In this document: one piece after another, positions 24,185 to 35,276 of the stretch
How positions within the stretch are numbered: position 1 is the first letter of the stretch
Layout: the number at the start of each line of letters is the position of its first letter
Assembly (NCBI RefSeq): GCF_932294415.1
Contig: NC_065538.1
Span: 25,879,957-25,943,956, forward strand
DNA: 64,000 nucleotides
Reading direction: 5' to 3'
Source of the DNA: Quercus robur
Taxonomy: Eukaryota; Streptophyta; Magnoliopsida; Fagales; Fagaceae
The notes under the pieces: generated by a model
Database searches by the model: none
What the model saw: the letters and a program-made list of their open reading frames with translations, nothing else
What the model was told of the DNA's origin: nothing
Translations under genes and position numbers: made by a program

Positions 24185-26390
24185 ATGTCTAATGCGTCAA
24201 GTCACCAGTCATTTGTCCGTGATGGGGCGGGCTACGAGGAAGTGTACCCGTCAAGTCACGAAGACCATGATAGTCAGAGTGAAGAGAGGAGCCCGTCTGC
24301 TTCTTCTCCATCCTCAAGGAATGAGGGTTTGGAGATGAGCGATGAAGAGGGTTCTAATGACGGACCAGACAACAATGACCTCCCAATTCAGTCCGTTGTG
24401 GGTCGTAATGGACTTAGGCAGTTCGTCATGCTACTTGAGTGGTTGGTAAATTACTTCACTTCCTCAATTAAAGAGAAACACTTCAAAACGTTTAGAGCCC
24501 ATTATTAGATACCAGATAACATTTCCGTCCGTCTGCCCTACGAGTTGGAGAAATGTTATTACGAAGGTTTGGAAGGTGTCGGAGTATACGAGCAGATGTT
24601 GAAGGCTGGGCTCAAGTTTCCCTTGAGTTCCCTTCATCATGAGCTACTCCAACACTTAGGCCTATCCGTCAACCAGGTATCTCCGAATGCTTGGAGGGTC
24701 TTCATAGCAGTGGAGGTCCTTTATGGGGTTATGTCGGACGGTGCTAGGAGATTGACGGTTCGAGAATTCCTCAACTGTTACCGTCCAGAGGAGATAGATA
24801 AATCAACGAGTATGTATAACTTTGTACCTAGGAGCCCGTTGTTGAGGCTTGTATATGAGACCCCAGATTCCAATAGGAACTGGAAGAGTCATTATTTCTT
24901 CCTAGAGGGGAATGAATGGATGGGCCATCTAGGGGACACAGAGTTCATGCCCGTCGACATAACTTGGGGCATATTGAATCTATCTGGTATGCATCTGTCC
25001 TAATGCACGAGTCCTTTTAATTGTTTAGCTTTCATTTTTTCCAAATTTTTAACTGTTTTCTTTCTGCAGTTCGACGGCATCCACAGATTACACTTGAGCA
25101 GTGGAGCTTCCTAGAAATGATTTTTAACAAGACCAAGCCAGAGGAGAGGACCTGGGCTAAATTAGTTACATTAAACACTCTTAACTGGTATTGTGACGGA
25201 CCGGAGCCTACCCTTCAAGCCGTTAAATACGACATTTGAGTGCGCCAACGTAAGTCCGTTGTTAACACTTTTCTAAATTTTTGGATTTCTTACCATATGG
25301 CTAATTCCATCCGTCTTCCTTTCACAGAAATGGATGCTGCCAAAAGGAGAGCTATGATTAAGGCACAGGCTGCCAAGAAGGTAAAGGACAGTAGTCAGGT
25401 GCCAAAGGGGACGGGCCCAAACAACCTATCCACTAAAAGGAAAACTTTAACCAAACAAGACCGTGTATCCAAGAAGCCTAGGATTCCTTTGGATACCGTC
25501 ATGGGGCTGGAGGCGGAAGGAGCAAAGACAGTTACCCCGGCCAAGCATGGAGCTGGAAAAGGCTTAATGAAGGGGCCGTCACCCTCTCAGAAGAAGCCAC
25601 CCGTCCTTCTCCGTGAGGACCCCAAATATGCCCTGGAGATGCTGACATCCATCATGACAACAGGGGATTATGAAGACTTAAGCAATCATTCTACAGAGGC
25701 AATGGGGGAGACGGGGCTCTTTAGCATTGCTCAGGTAACTCTCCATCCATCCATTCTCCATCCGTCCGTACTTTTTAGTTCACATCTAACCCCCCCCCCC
25801 CCCTTTTTCCTTTTCAGGCAATGGTCATGATGAAAGGGCTAATGGGACAGTGCCTTCACCATGAGACAACCCTAAAGCATGTGCGGGTAAAGGCAAACTT
25901 GACAGAGGATGAACTAAGTCAGCTCAAAGCTTGGAAGTCTAATATGGAAAAGAAGTTTGACCTCTCGAAGAAAGTGAGGAAGGAGCTTAAGCACGGGATG
26001 GAGGAGGTAAAGAAGGTCCTAAAGGACAAGGATAAGGAGATCCAAGACCTGAAGGATCAACTCTGTCAGGCTAAGGAAGTGGCGATCCGTGAATACTGCG
26101 ACTCCGACGCCTTGCTGTCCGAACTCAGAGACTTTTTTCTAGAGGGTTTTAATGATGCTCTCCATCAAGTCAAGAAGGCCTACCTTGACCTGGACGTGTC
26201 TAAGATCAAAGTTGAAGACCAAGGCCAAACCTCCGTCATGCCCGTCACCTCAGAGAACACCGAGGATCTTTTTGCTATGGATGCAACTCATGGCGATGGA
26301 GAGTCAGCCCAGGCACAGAATGCTCAAGGTCAAGTACAACTTGTAGCTGATGACACCCGTCAGGAGAAAGATGTGAACGCTCAGGAGTAG
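24185..26390 (+). pseudogene. Spliced antisense ORF inside the Tat-type element
   Basis: It runs against gag-pol. Four exons join in frame through canonical GT-AG sites: 24185-24986, 25070-25249, 25328-25734 and 25818-26390. The N-terminus is acidic and Ser-rich. Next comes a globular part with MLKAGLKFPLSSLHHELLQH, NAWRVFIAVEVLYGV and TVREFLNCYRP, resembling the plant-mobile or 'putative gypsy-type transposon' ORF family. Then a Lys-rich segment (MDAAKRRAMIKAQAAKK) and a long coiled coil (exon 4, about residues 20-110 of that exon). Two in-frame stops break it: TAG near 24506 and TGA near 25237, each one C-to-T change from a Gln or Arg codon. The function of such antisense ORFs is unknown; the intron signals and frame preservation show it once encoded protein. 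Confidence 0.7.
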
Positions 26391-26789
26391 TTTTTTTTTT
26401 TTTTTTTTGTAAGTTGGGAGAACAATCCTTTAATTTTATCCGTCATTACTTTTTCAATGTTGAACATTTCCCTTCAAGGGTTTTATATTTTGGTTTAATT
26501 TTACCCGTCTATTTTGGTTTAATTGCTTATTTCATGGTTGTTATGAACGTAGTGGGTCCGTTCTATTTGGCCCGTCACTTAAGTCACAACGGAAATTATG
26601 GGGGTTTGAATTTCAACAGATCCATCCACTATGTGCTTTAAAGGCCTTAAATTTTATGGCCATTGAGTTAAAAACCCGTTTCCCAAAATATGTCCGCCCA
26701 CATTGTGTTTTGGACTTTAAGTTATGTCCTTCTTAATGACTAGAGGGACCATCCTCCTTATGTACTCGGTTAGACTTTCATCCTTAATG

Positions 26790-27410
26790 GACAATCCGTC
26801 CACTTTTAAAAATTTCTGTCCTCCTTGATGGACCAGTCACTTTATAGGCTTAATATTTCATCATTCAAGATTTGTCCGTCCACCCAATGGACTAAATTTT
26901 CATCTTCTTTAGATGATCCGTCCACTTTATGGACTAGAATTTTCATCCTCCCTAAAGGAACCATTCATTTTATGGACTTGAACAGAATTAACGTCCTTTA
27001 TGGATGAATTGTCCACTTTATGGACTGTAGAATTTTCATCCTCTAAGAAGGAACCGTCCACTTTATGGACTTGAATACAATTTTCATCCTCTGTGGATGA
27101 ACTGTCCACTTTTATGGATTTCGTAGAATTTTCATCCTTCATGGATGAACCATCCACTCTGTGGACTTGAATACAATTTTCATCCTTTATGGATGAACCG
27201 TCCACTTTATGGACTTCGTAGAATTTTCATCCTTCGTGGATGAACTGTCCACTCTATGGACTTGATCAATTTCTCATCCTTCTTGGATGATCCGTCCACT
27301 TTGTGGACTTGATAAATTTCTCATCCTTTTTGGATGATCCGTCCACTTTATGGACTTTATCTATTCCTCCTTCTTGGATGATCCGTCCACTTTATGGACT
27401 TGATAAATTC
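26790..27410. repeat. ~47-bp tandem repeats with two dyads per unit
   Basis: GTCCACT recurs at about 27011, 27056, 27103, 27151, 27200, 27246, 27293, 27339 and 27383, a spacing of 44-49 bp, with looser copies back to about 26790. Each unit contains GTCCACTTTATGGAC and a form of CATCCTTTATGGATG, both short inverted repeats. The block lies between the integrase end and the antisense ORF end. Confidence 0.85.
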
Positions 27411-27639
27411 TGTATAAAAAGACATTTTAGTCATATCTGAATATTCCTCGTATTTATTAAACCAAAAGTAGTTCTTAAAGGAGAAGTTTTAAAAAGAAAA
27501 CTTGAAAAGCATTGTAGCGAAAATAATCCGTCTAGATAGAAACTAGAAAACTGGAGAATGTTCCAATGACTAAATAAAAACTTGGCAAAATTTAAATAAA
27601 CTGAGAATTTGTAGAATGTCATTCTCTACTATTAGTATC

Positions 27640-28930
27640 TTCTTAGATGCTCAGTGTTCCATGGATGGGGGAGCTTTTGTTCGTCTAGTGTCTCGAGATG
27701 GTAAATGCATTTCCTTTGCCACGACATAATTCTGTAGGGTCCTTCCCAGTTTAGGCCGAGCTTTCTTTGGGTAGGATCTTTGCTAGCACCCATTACCTTC
27801 CTCAAGACGAGATCTCCGACCTAGAAGTCCTTGTGTTTAACTCTGGAATTGTAGTGCTTGGCCATGAGGTTCTGATACAATGTCAATCTCTGTTCTGCGG
27901 CAACTTTGACTTCATCTAGTAAATCTAACTGCAGGCGCATGGCCTCATCATTCCTCCGTTTGTCATGATTGTCCACCCTGTAGCTTATGAGTCCAACTTC
28001 GGCTGGGATGACTGCTTCACTCCCGTACGCTAGTCAAAACGGTGCTTCCCCTTTAGTGACCCAAAAAGGGGGGGTCTTGCATTCCATGGAATCTCACATC
28101 GCCTAGGGAAGCACATGGAAATGTGTTTATAAGGAATGATCTCCCTTCAATGTGTAGAGGCCTTTTCCCCAGCGCAACCTGAGGAGAACAAAACCGTGAG
28201 GGGTATGGGCCCCAAAGTGGACAATATCTACACAGTTGGAGCGAGGTCGTTATATCCCCAATGGGTGTTCTTGCTGTCGTTCGGTATGCCCACAAAACGC
28301 TTGGAAGTTCATCCAGCCAGATGCCCTTTGCCCCCTCGAGCTGAGTCTTGATGATTTTGAGCAAGGATCAGTTCGTAACCTCTACCTATCCGTTGGCCTG
28401 TAGGTGGGTGGGTGATGAGTAATGGTTCTTGATCCCCAGCTCCGAGCAGAAATCCCTAAATGCATTGTTGTTGAACTGCTTTCCGTTGTCAGAGACGAGC
28501 ACTCTAGGTATCCCGTACCTGCAGATAATGTTTCTCCAAACAAAACTTCGAATGTTCTTCTCCATGATAGTGGCTAGAGCTTCTAGCTCTACCCACTTCG
28601 TGAAATAGTCGATGCCAACTACAAGGAACTTCAGCTGCCTGATTGCTGTCGGGAAGGGGCCCATTATATCTAATCCCTATTGAGAGAACGGCCATGGGGC
28701 CATCATAGGGGCGAGTTCCTCGGATGGGTGTCTGATGGTGTTGCTGAATCTCTGGCACTTGTCGCAGGTTTTGACGTAAGCATCCACATCCTTCTGCATA
28801 GTGGGCCAGTAATATCCTGCCCTGAGCAGCTTGTGCATTAGTGATCTTGCCCCCAAGTGGTTTCCGCAAATCCCCTCATGAATTTCTCTCATGACGTACT
28901 CAGCTTCCTCGAGGATTAAGCATCTCAAAT
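27640..28930 (-). pseudogene. Integrase region of the Tat-type element, interrupted
   Basis: The minus strand gives an integrase zinc-finger part (HLGARSLMHKLLRAGYYWPT, VKTCDKCQRF, about 28850-28730). The catalytic core follows, with the first Asp in VVGIDYFTKWVE and the second in VLVSDNGKQF (about 28640-28480), and the Glu segment near 28385. The C-terminal part resumes at about 28045 (AYGSEAVIPAEVGLISYRV) and ends near 27640 with LPHPWNTEHLRRY. Stops, and a ~200-bp foreign segment (28052-28253) right after TTARTPIG, disable it. Confidence 0.85.
28052..28253 (-). mobile_element. ~200-bp insertion in the integrase (TRIM or solo-LTR-like)
   Basis: The integrase frame stops matching after TTARTPIG at about 28254 and resumes at 28051. 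The inserted sequence contains TAGATATTGTCCACTTTGGG and CTCACGGTTTTGTT, which I recognise from a very common short plant LTR-type repeat. GGGG lies at both edges, a possible 4-5 bp target duplication. Confidence 0.55.
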
Positions 28931-29059
28931 AAGGGCAGGAGAAGCCTCTTTTGTATAAGACATCCTTTATAAGGACGAATCATGAGGCTTGTACCTTCAA
29001 CTTCCTTGCGGCGTCCTTCCCTTCCGAAAGCGTTCCATTCTTCAGGTATGATATCAATT

Positions 29060-29590
29060 GCGTGGTCTAGTTGTTTTCAAAGTCTATCTCCTGCACATGT
29101 GCTCCATTATCTATGAGCAGTAAAGTTTGGATGAAGGATAATACCTGTTTGGGAACAAGCATGCGCTTTACGAAGGCAGCCTTAGCAAGCCGATCAGTGC
29201 ACTCATTCTCCTCCCTTGGGATTTGGACGAACTTGATTTGGAGACAGCTAATCCGACTTTTTACCCCATCGAGGTATTTCTTCATTCTTTCACTCTCGCA
29301 TTCATAGCTACCGTTGACTTAACTAGTTATGACTTGAGAATTGCAGTGGATGACGATATTTTCAGCCCATGCGGCTCTTGCGAGGTCCAATCTTGCTATC
29401 AAGGCCTCGTATTCTGCCTCATTGTTGGTGGTATGAAATTCGAGTCAAATCATGCATTCAATCCAGTCTTCCTCTAGGGAGATAAGTACCACACCGGTCC
29501 CTCCTGCTTGCCTATTGGAAGATTCGTCTGTATAAATGTTCCATTGTGGAGTTTCTTCTGCCCCCTGGCTGATGTAAAACCCGTCAAGAA
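29060..29590 (-). pseudogene. Second (archaeal-type) RNase H of the Tat-type element
   Basis: The minus strand gives WNIYTDESSNRQAGGTGVVL (about 29545-29490), with the catalytic-type TDES start, and later FVQIPREENECTDRLAKAA (about 29230-29175). An additional RNase H between RNase H and integrase is a hallmark of Tat-lineage elements. Stops are present (for example near 29320). Confidence 0.75.
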
Positions 29591-30260
29591 TAATGAGATC
29601 CAACAACGAAAGGGAACCCAAGATCGTTCTATTGACAGATTCAAATGGGAGACCTCGACCCGTTGTTTATGACAAACAATAACCTCGATATAAGGAAGAC
29701 GCCACAAACGGTGGTGGAAACTCCGTTTAATAAGTTGAGATGAACGCCACGGGAATTCCCGATAAGTTCGAGTAGTTCTTCAAAGAACCAAAGAGAATAA
29801 ATCTCACAAGTTTTATCAATAATGTCTGAAAAACGTTTACAGACTTAGATGACTATTTAAGGGATCCTTAAAACTTGACAAACAAGAAAATATATTCTAA
29901 AATAACTCCTAATTGATACCTAACCATATTAGGAATAAAGTTTGACCTAAAAAGTATTAAATGCACCTAAAAACAAGGAAATAAATCACCTAAACCTAGA
30001 ATAACGTTTTTTACATAGACCCAAAATATTTCATGCCAATTCTTAGCCTTGACCGGATCCTTCTAGAACTTGAATCAAGGTGACGATTTTTTGTTGCCCA
30101 CGTGGATCATGCTCAATGGGCCTCCACGAGTTTGCTTGAGCCCATAACTCTTGGATGAGTCCGTTGAGTACATCCTTGAACTTCTTTGCTCGTGCTCTTG
30201 TAACCGGCCTAATTGGTACTTGAACGAGATCCTTCGAAGCGATGCCTTGATCTCCATCAT
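29590..30260. mobile_element. Insertion (~670 bp) between the two RNase H domains, solo-LTR-like
   Basis: Upstream coding matches end at about 30262 (VVADFIAEFTLKDG) and resume at about 29585. The segment between has no protein match and has inverted edge motifs TGAGATCC and GATCTCCA, compatible with a solo LTR. I could not find a clean target duplication. Confidence 0.4.
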
Positions 30261-31440
30261 TGGCCGTCCTTGAGAGTGAACTCGGCGATGAAGTCAGCTA
30301 CAACTTGCCCTTTTATAGTTGTTCATGGTCGGTACTGTATATCAAACTCACTCAGCTCCACAGCCCATAATGCCTTTCGTCCTGCAGCCTCAAGGCTACT
30401 CATGGCTCTTCTCAGGGGCTTGTCCGTCAAGACAACGATGGTATGTGCTTGGAAGTACGGCTTGAGTTTTCGTGTTGCGGTTACCAACGTGAAGGCCAGC
30501 TTCTCCATCTGTGGATACCTTTCTTCTTCTCCTCAGAATGCTCGACTAATAAACACCTTTAAGTTTTCAAACGCCTGTTGGCATTCGTCTGTCCACTCAA
30601 ACGACTTCTTCAAAGTGCGGAAGGAAGGTAGGCATTTGTCCATTGCTCTTGAGACAAACCTGTTCAATGCCGCTATCTTGCCATTTAGACTCTGTACCTC
30701 CTTGACCATCTTTGGTGGAGACAACACTATTATTGCCCATACTTTCTCCGGATTAACCTCAATACCTCTATGGGAGACCATGAATCCCAAGAAATTTCCC
30801 GCAATAACCCCGCGGGTTTAACTTCATGTTGTATGTCCGGAGGGTGTCAAAAGTTTCTTGGAGGTCGCCCAAATGATCCTCTTCTCGTAAGCTTTTCACC
30901 AGCATGTTGTCTACATAAACTTGAACATTTCTTCTGATCTGGTGCTCTAACATCTTGTTCATTAACCTTTGGTACGTCACCCCAGCATTTTTGAGTCCGA
31001 ATGGCATCACCTTGTAGCAGAACAGTCCCTGGTTGGTAACAAAAGAGGTCTTCTCTTGATCGACTTCTTCCATTTTGATATGGCTGTAGCCCGAGAAAGT
31101 ATCCATGAAGCTTAAAAGCTAGTGTCTCGTAATTGAGTCTACCAAAGTATCTATCCGTGGGAGTGGATAGCTGTCTTTAGGGTAAGCCTTATTGAGGTCC
31201 GTGAAATCTACGCACATCCTCCATTTACCATTGGACTTTTTAACCATAACCACGTTTGCCAACCAATTAGGGTAGTATACTTCTCGGATGAAGCCTACCT
31301 CAAGAAACTTTCGAACTTCCTCAGCTATGGCTTTGTCCCGCTCTTGAGCGAATACTCGTTTCTTCTACCGGATTGGAGAGAATGAGGGCGACACATATAA
31401 CCTATGAACTATGATTGAGGGGTCAATTCCCGGCATATCC
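30260..31440 (-). pseudogene. Reverse transcriptase and RNase H of the Tat-type element
   Basis: The minus strand gives reverse-transcriptase motifs SFVTNQGLFCYKVMPFGLKN (about 31050-30990) and VQVYVDNMLVKS (about 30925-30890). It continues with the RT connection (LNRFVSRAMDKCLPSFRTLK, about 30665-30605) and the RNase H part (TDKPLRRAMSSLEAAGR, FDIQYRP, about 30430-30325). The active site reads YVDN instead of YVDD, so the second catalytic Asp is lost, and several stops occur. Confidence 0.85.
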
Positions 31441-31448
31441 TCGTGACT

Positions 31449-32150
31449 TCAGGCGAACATGTCTTGATTGTCTCTCAGGAATGTCATGAGCACTTGGCGT
31501 ACCGGCAAGCTAGCCAGTGTGCCCATTCTAGTTATCCGTTCTAGCCTTGAGTCATTAAGGGTCACTTTTTCTAGTTCCTCAACCGGCTCCGCGACTGCCC
31601 GTTGTTCTCCTATGCACATTGTTTGCTGATGACCGTCTATCTCTAACATGGCAATATAGCATTCTCGCGCTGCCACCTGATTTCCGCACAGTTCTCCTAC
31701 TCCATAATCTGTAGGGAATTTGATCATTAAATGGTAGGTTGAAGTTACAGCCTTCCATGAGTTGAGGGTAGGTTGTCCGAGAATGGCATTGTAAGTGGAC
31801 GAGCAGTCGACCACGAGGAATGTTACGTCCTTAGTGATCTACTGGAGGTAATCACCTACCGTTACTGACAACGTGACGGCACCAATGGGGAACACTCTTG
31901 TCCCTCCAAAACCAACAAGAGGGGCATTTATTGGGACCAACTGTTCTTTATCAATCTTCATCTGTTGGAAAGCTGGGTAATATAGGATGTTTGCCGAGCT
32001 GCCGTTGTCAACCAGAATCCGGTGCATGTTGTAGTCTCCTACCCGTAGGCTGACAACAAGCGCGTCGTCATGTGGGTGGTGTAGCCTTCGAGCATCTTCT
32101 TCTGAGAATCTGATGACGGGGTTATCGATCCGTGCCATCTTAGGTACGGT
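31449..32150 (-). pseudogene. Aspartic protease region of the Tat-type element
   Basis: The minus strand gives HHPHDDALVVSLRVGDYNMH then ILVDNGSSANILYYPAFQQM (about 32030-31960), where DNGSS is the protease active-site variant, then TVGDYLQ, a stop near 31838, and VVDCSSTYNAILGQPTLNSW (about 31815-31760). Confidence 0.8.
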
Positions 32151-33531
32151 GCCCGTAAGCTGGACATTCTAGACCGTTCTCAAGTAGGTCTTTCGGGCTT
32201 TTTTGGACGACCCAGAAGTTGCCGTGCACCCTACGATCATCCTTATGTCTCCAATAGGCGGCCTAGGGCGCTCATTCTCCCGTCGTGAGGCTTGCTCCTG
32301 GGGTGGATCTATTCTTCCCTTACTAACGAACCTCTATAACTTCCCCTGTCTTATGAGAGCTTCTATTGCTGTTTTAAGTCGTAGCAATTGGCTGTATCAT
32401 GTTCGTGGTCACGGTGGAAGCGGCAGTACTTATCCCTTAACCTCTTACTAGGATCTCCCTTCAGCTTACCAGGAAACTTGTGAACTTCCTAGTGGGGGGC
32501 TTGGAACGTCTGTCTTCCCGTCGTTCTCCAGTCCTAGCCATTTTTTGCCCCCTATCCTGTCGGGCATCTTCCTGACTTTCCCTCTTTCTAGGTTTCTCCT
32601 CTCAGGCTAGTAGCGCATCCTTCGCATTCATATATTTGGTGGCCCTATAAAACACATCGGACATGGTCTTTGGGTCATTCTTATACAGGAAAAACAGGAA
32701 TTTACCCTTTCGTAACCCATTAGTGAATGCTGCTACGAGTATCTTGTCGTCCGCTTTATCGATCGAGAGGGCCTCCTTGTTGAAACGAGTTATGTAGGAT
32801 CTCAACGTTTCGTCCTCCCGCTGCTTAATGTTCATCAGGCATGCAGTGGACTTTTTATACCTATGTCCTCCAATGAAGTGAGAGGCGAATTGGGCGCTTA
32901 ACTCTTTGAAGGAACTAATAGAGTTAGGCGTCAGCCTGCTGAACTAGATCCTTGTGGGTCCCTTCAATGTGGCAGGAAAGGCTCTGCACATGATCTCGTC
33001 CGGGATCCCCTGAAGGTGCATCAAGATCTTGAAAGATTCCAAGTGATCCAAAGGGTCCTTGTTTCCGTCGTAGTTCTCCACCTACGGCATTCGAAACTTC
33101 AACAGTAAGGGGAAGGAATTGACGGATGTGGTGAAGGGTGAATCGGTTCGGTGGACCAAGTCATCGAGGTTGCTCGAAACTCATCCTCTGAGGGCGTTCA
33201 TCATCAGGTCCATCTGTTCCCTCATCATCTGCATCTCCGCGATAATGTGGGGTGGAGCCATGTCTGCGGTAGATGGACGACTTACGTCTTGTCATTATGG
33301 TCTGCTAGGGGCATTGCTACCTTCCGGACCCTCTTGGTATCCTTTGTCTACACTTGTGCCTTCTTGATCTTCTTCCTGAGTGTTATGTCATGCGTTCCTT
33401 TGACGCAACTATTCTTCCAGATCATTATTTTGTTTGGTGAGGCGTTCCACCGTGGCCATGAGAGTTTGGACTTGCCTCTCCAGGACAGTGGGTCGTGGTT
33501 CGTCTCCTTGAGCATTGTTGGTGGTCACCAT
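32150..33531 (-). pseudogene. Gag of the Tat-type element
   Basis: It starts at the Met at 33531 (MVTTNNAQGDEPRPTVLERQ), followed by a coiled coil (VQTLMATVERLTKQNNDLEE). The capsid-like gag domain includes MNIKQREDETLRSYITRFNK (about 32835-32775) and ATKYMNAKDALLA (about 32640-32605). Several stops are present. Confidence 0.8.
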
Positions 33532-33589
33532 CGAGTGAGTGAGTACCATGCAACTCTATGTCTAGGAAGCGATAGTATGGCTAATCTCT

Positions 33590-33610
33590 GTTCCCACAGA
33601 CGGGGCCAAC
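33590..33610 (-). other. Primer-binding site of the Tat-type element
   Basis: Immediately after the 5' LTR end (CATCATCA) the minus strand reads GTTGGCCCCGTCTGTGGGAA, the type of primer site common in plant Ty3/gypsy elements. I do not assign the tRNA. Confidence 0.65.
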
Positions 33611-34141
33611 TGATGATGCCGTAAAAAATCACCTGTGAGACACACAATCTTCGCACGCTCTAAACGATACCTGCACAGTAAAGAGAGAAGACCTAACAGA
33701 GAGCACCAATATGGTGCCGGCCGAATACCCTCCGAAGGTCAAGTTAGAACTATTCTCACAACTCTAGAGTACTAGAGAAGGGTAAATTATGCGTACCTTT
33801 TTCTCAAGGGTTTTTGGGTTTTTATAGTCACATAGGGTCATACCCCAAGACTTGCGAAACAAGTCTTTTCCTTTAAGGAAAGATACTCATTAATACGCGT
33901 ATATTCTAGAATTCTAGTCGTATCGGGATTCCATTCATGTTGGGACTCTACGAATCAGTGCTAATCGTGTGTCACAAGTATTTAAGGATCCTTGGAGACT
34001 ACATGATGATGAGTTGGATGACACATGGCCGCTTGATCCATCCATGTTGCGTCTGTCCTAGCTTGATCCATCCAGTGCGAGTATATTCTTCTGACATCAA
34101 GTCCATCAAGATGGATCCGTCATGTTAATTTTTCCTCATCA
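33611..34141 (-). repeat. 5' LTR of the Tat-type element
   Basis: 531 bp, the same length as the partner at 23216-23746, followed by the GTCAT target duplication. Confidence 0.9.
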
Positions 34142-34409
34142 GTCATTAAAAAGAATTCTCTTGCAAGCCTTTGTTTCTACCTTTTACCGCAATGTTTCTT
34201 GAATAACTCTTGAAGTTTAATGCCAAAATTTGAAGCAACTATAAGTATTGATACGGGAGATTCGTACGCACAAAAGAAGAGGGTCCAGGTGTTTGAACTT
34301 TGAACTTTGCACACCAAATAAATGGAAATAGTACAAGTGGAAAGGTTGTTTGAAAAGTAATGAATCTTGTATAAAGTCAACTCTCCCTCTCTCACATTCG
34401 TTGTTCGAT

Positions 34410-34773
34410 TTTTTTTTTTTTTTTTCTTTGAGAATAAACTTCAAATAATTTTATTCAACTTCTAGAAAAATCAACAACGACAAAATTTAAAATATCTGGA
34501 AGAACGAATTCCATTTAGACTGAAAGAGAAAAAGAAAGTCTAACCCTCTTAGCGAAAACATAAGCTACAACATTGACTTGCCACCTGAAAGAAGGAATGA
34601 CTTACTAATGAACCAACTATAGACACAGTGTCTTTAATTAAATGTCCAATGGAAGAGAGAGAGAGAGATCACATGGTTGAGGGCATTCATAACAATCTCA
34701 AATCACCTTCAAAAATAGCATTATTCAAACCAAGCTCACAAACAAAAGACACGGCCCTCTGAGCTGCCATCAC
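34410..34773 (-). mobile_element. 5'-truncated LINE insertion with 12-bp target duplication
   Basis: A T-run on the plus strand (poly-A tail on minus) starts at 34410. The minus strand encodes the end of an RNase H domain (AVSFVCELGLNNAIFEGD, about 34760-34705). TCGTTGTTCGAT lies on both sides (34398-34409 and 34774-34785), a classic target-primed insertion signature. Confidence 0.85.
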
Positions 34774-35166
34774 TCGTTGTTCGATGTAGTTTCACCATCT
34801 TTCTCTTTATGTTTTTTCTTTTCTTTTTTCTTTTTATATAGCAAAGTTAATATACTAACTTCTAAATTTTTGTTATAAGTCTCCTCTTTAAAAATGAGAA
34901 TATGTGAGATCTTACCCATACGAACACATTCTTTTCTGGCCAAAAATTCGTAAAAAAAAAAGATGACTTCATAAAAAAAAGCAATAACATAAATTCAAAT
35001 TGTACCATGTCTAAGAAAAAAAAAAGGAAAGTTATTATTACAGAACATTCGGTGAGTATATTTAAATATTTAATAATGAAAAAAATTGAAGATAGACTTT
35101 ATTCAAAATTCCAATGGTAAAAAATCATGAGGCACAACACTTAAAATTGTTGTGGGAATATCCATT

Positions 35167-35197
<31 letters not shown>

Positions 35198-35276
35198 CTG
35201 TGTGTGTGTGTTGTGGGAATAAAGAATTTCCAACAATCTTTTTCACTATGCTTCTACAACATTGTCCCTATTGCTA

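Larger units (their letters stand above)
23216..34141 (-). mobile_element. Ty3/gypsy Tat-type LTR retrotransposon, structurally complete, coding decayed
   Basis: Two 531-bp LTRs (23216-23746 and 33611-34141) begin TGATGATGCC and end TCA as read on the plus strand. They are flanked by the same 5 bases, GTCAT (23211-23215 and 34142-34146). On the minus strand the order is 5' LTR, primer site, gag, protease, reverse transcriptase, RNase H, a second RNase H, integrase, tandem repeats, an opposite-strand ORF, polypurine tract, 3' LTR. The second RNase H and the antisense ORF near the 3' end fit the Tat lineage. The LTRs differ at roughly 50 of 531 positions by eye (about 90% identical), indicating an old insertion. 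Two smaller insertions are nested inside (28052-28253 and about 29590-30260). Confidence 0.9.

Noticed and set aside
26927..27205. 92-residue repetitive protein on the minus strand
   Set aside because: The repeating residues simply follow the ~47-bp tandem DNA repeat; there is no start context or domain.
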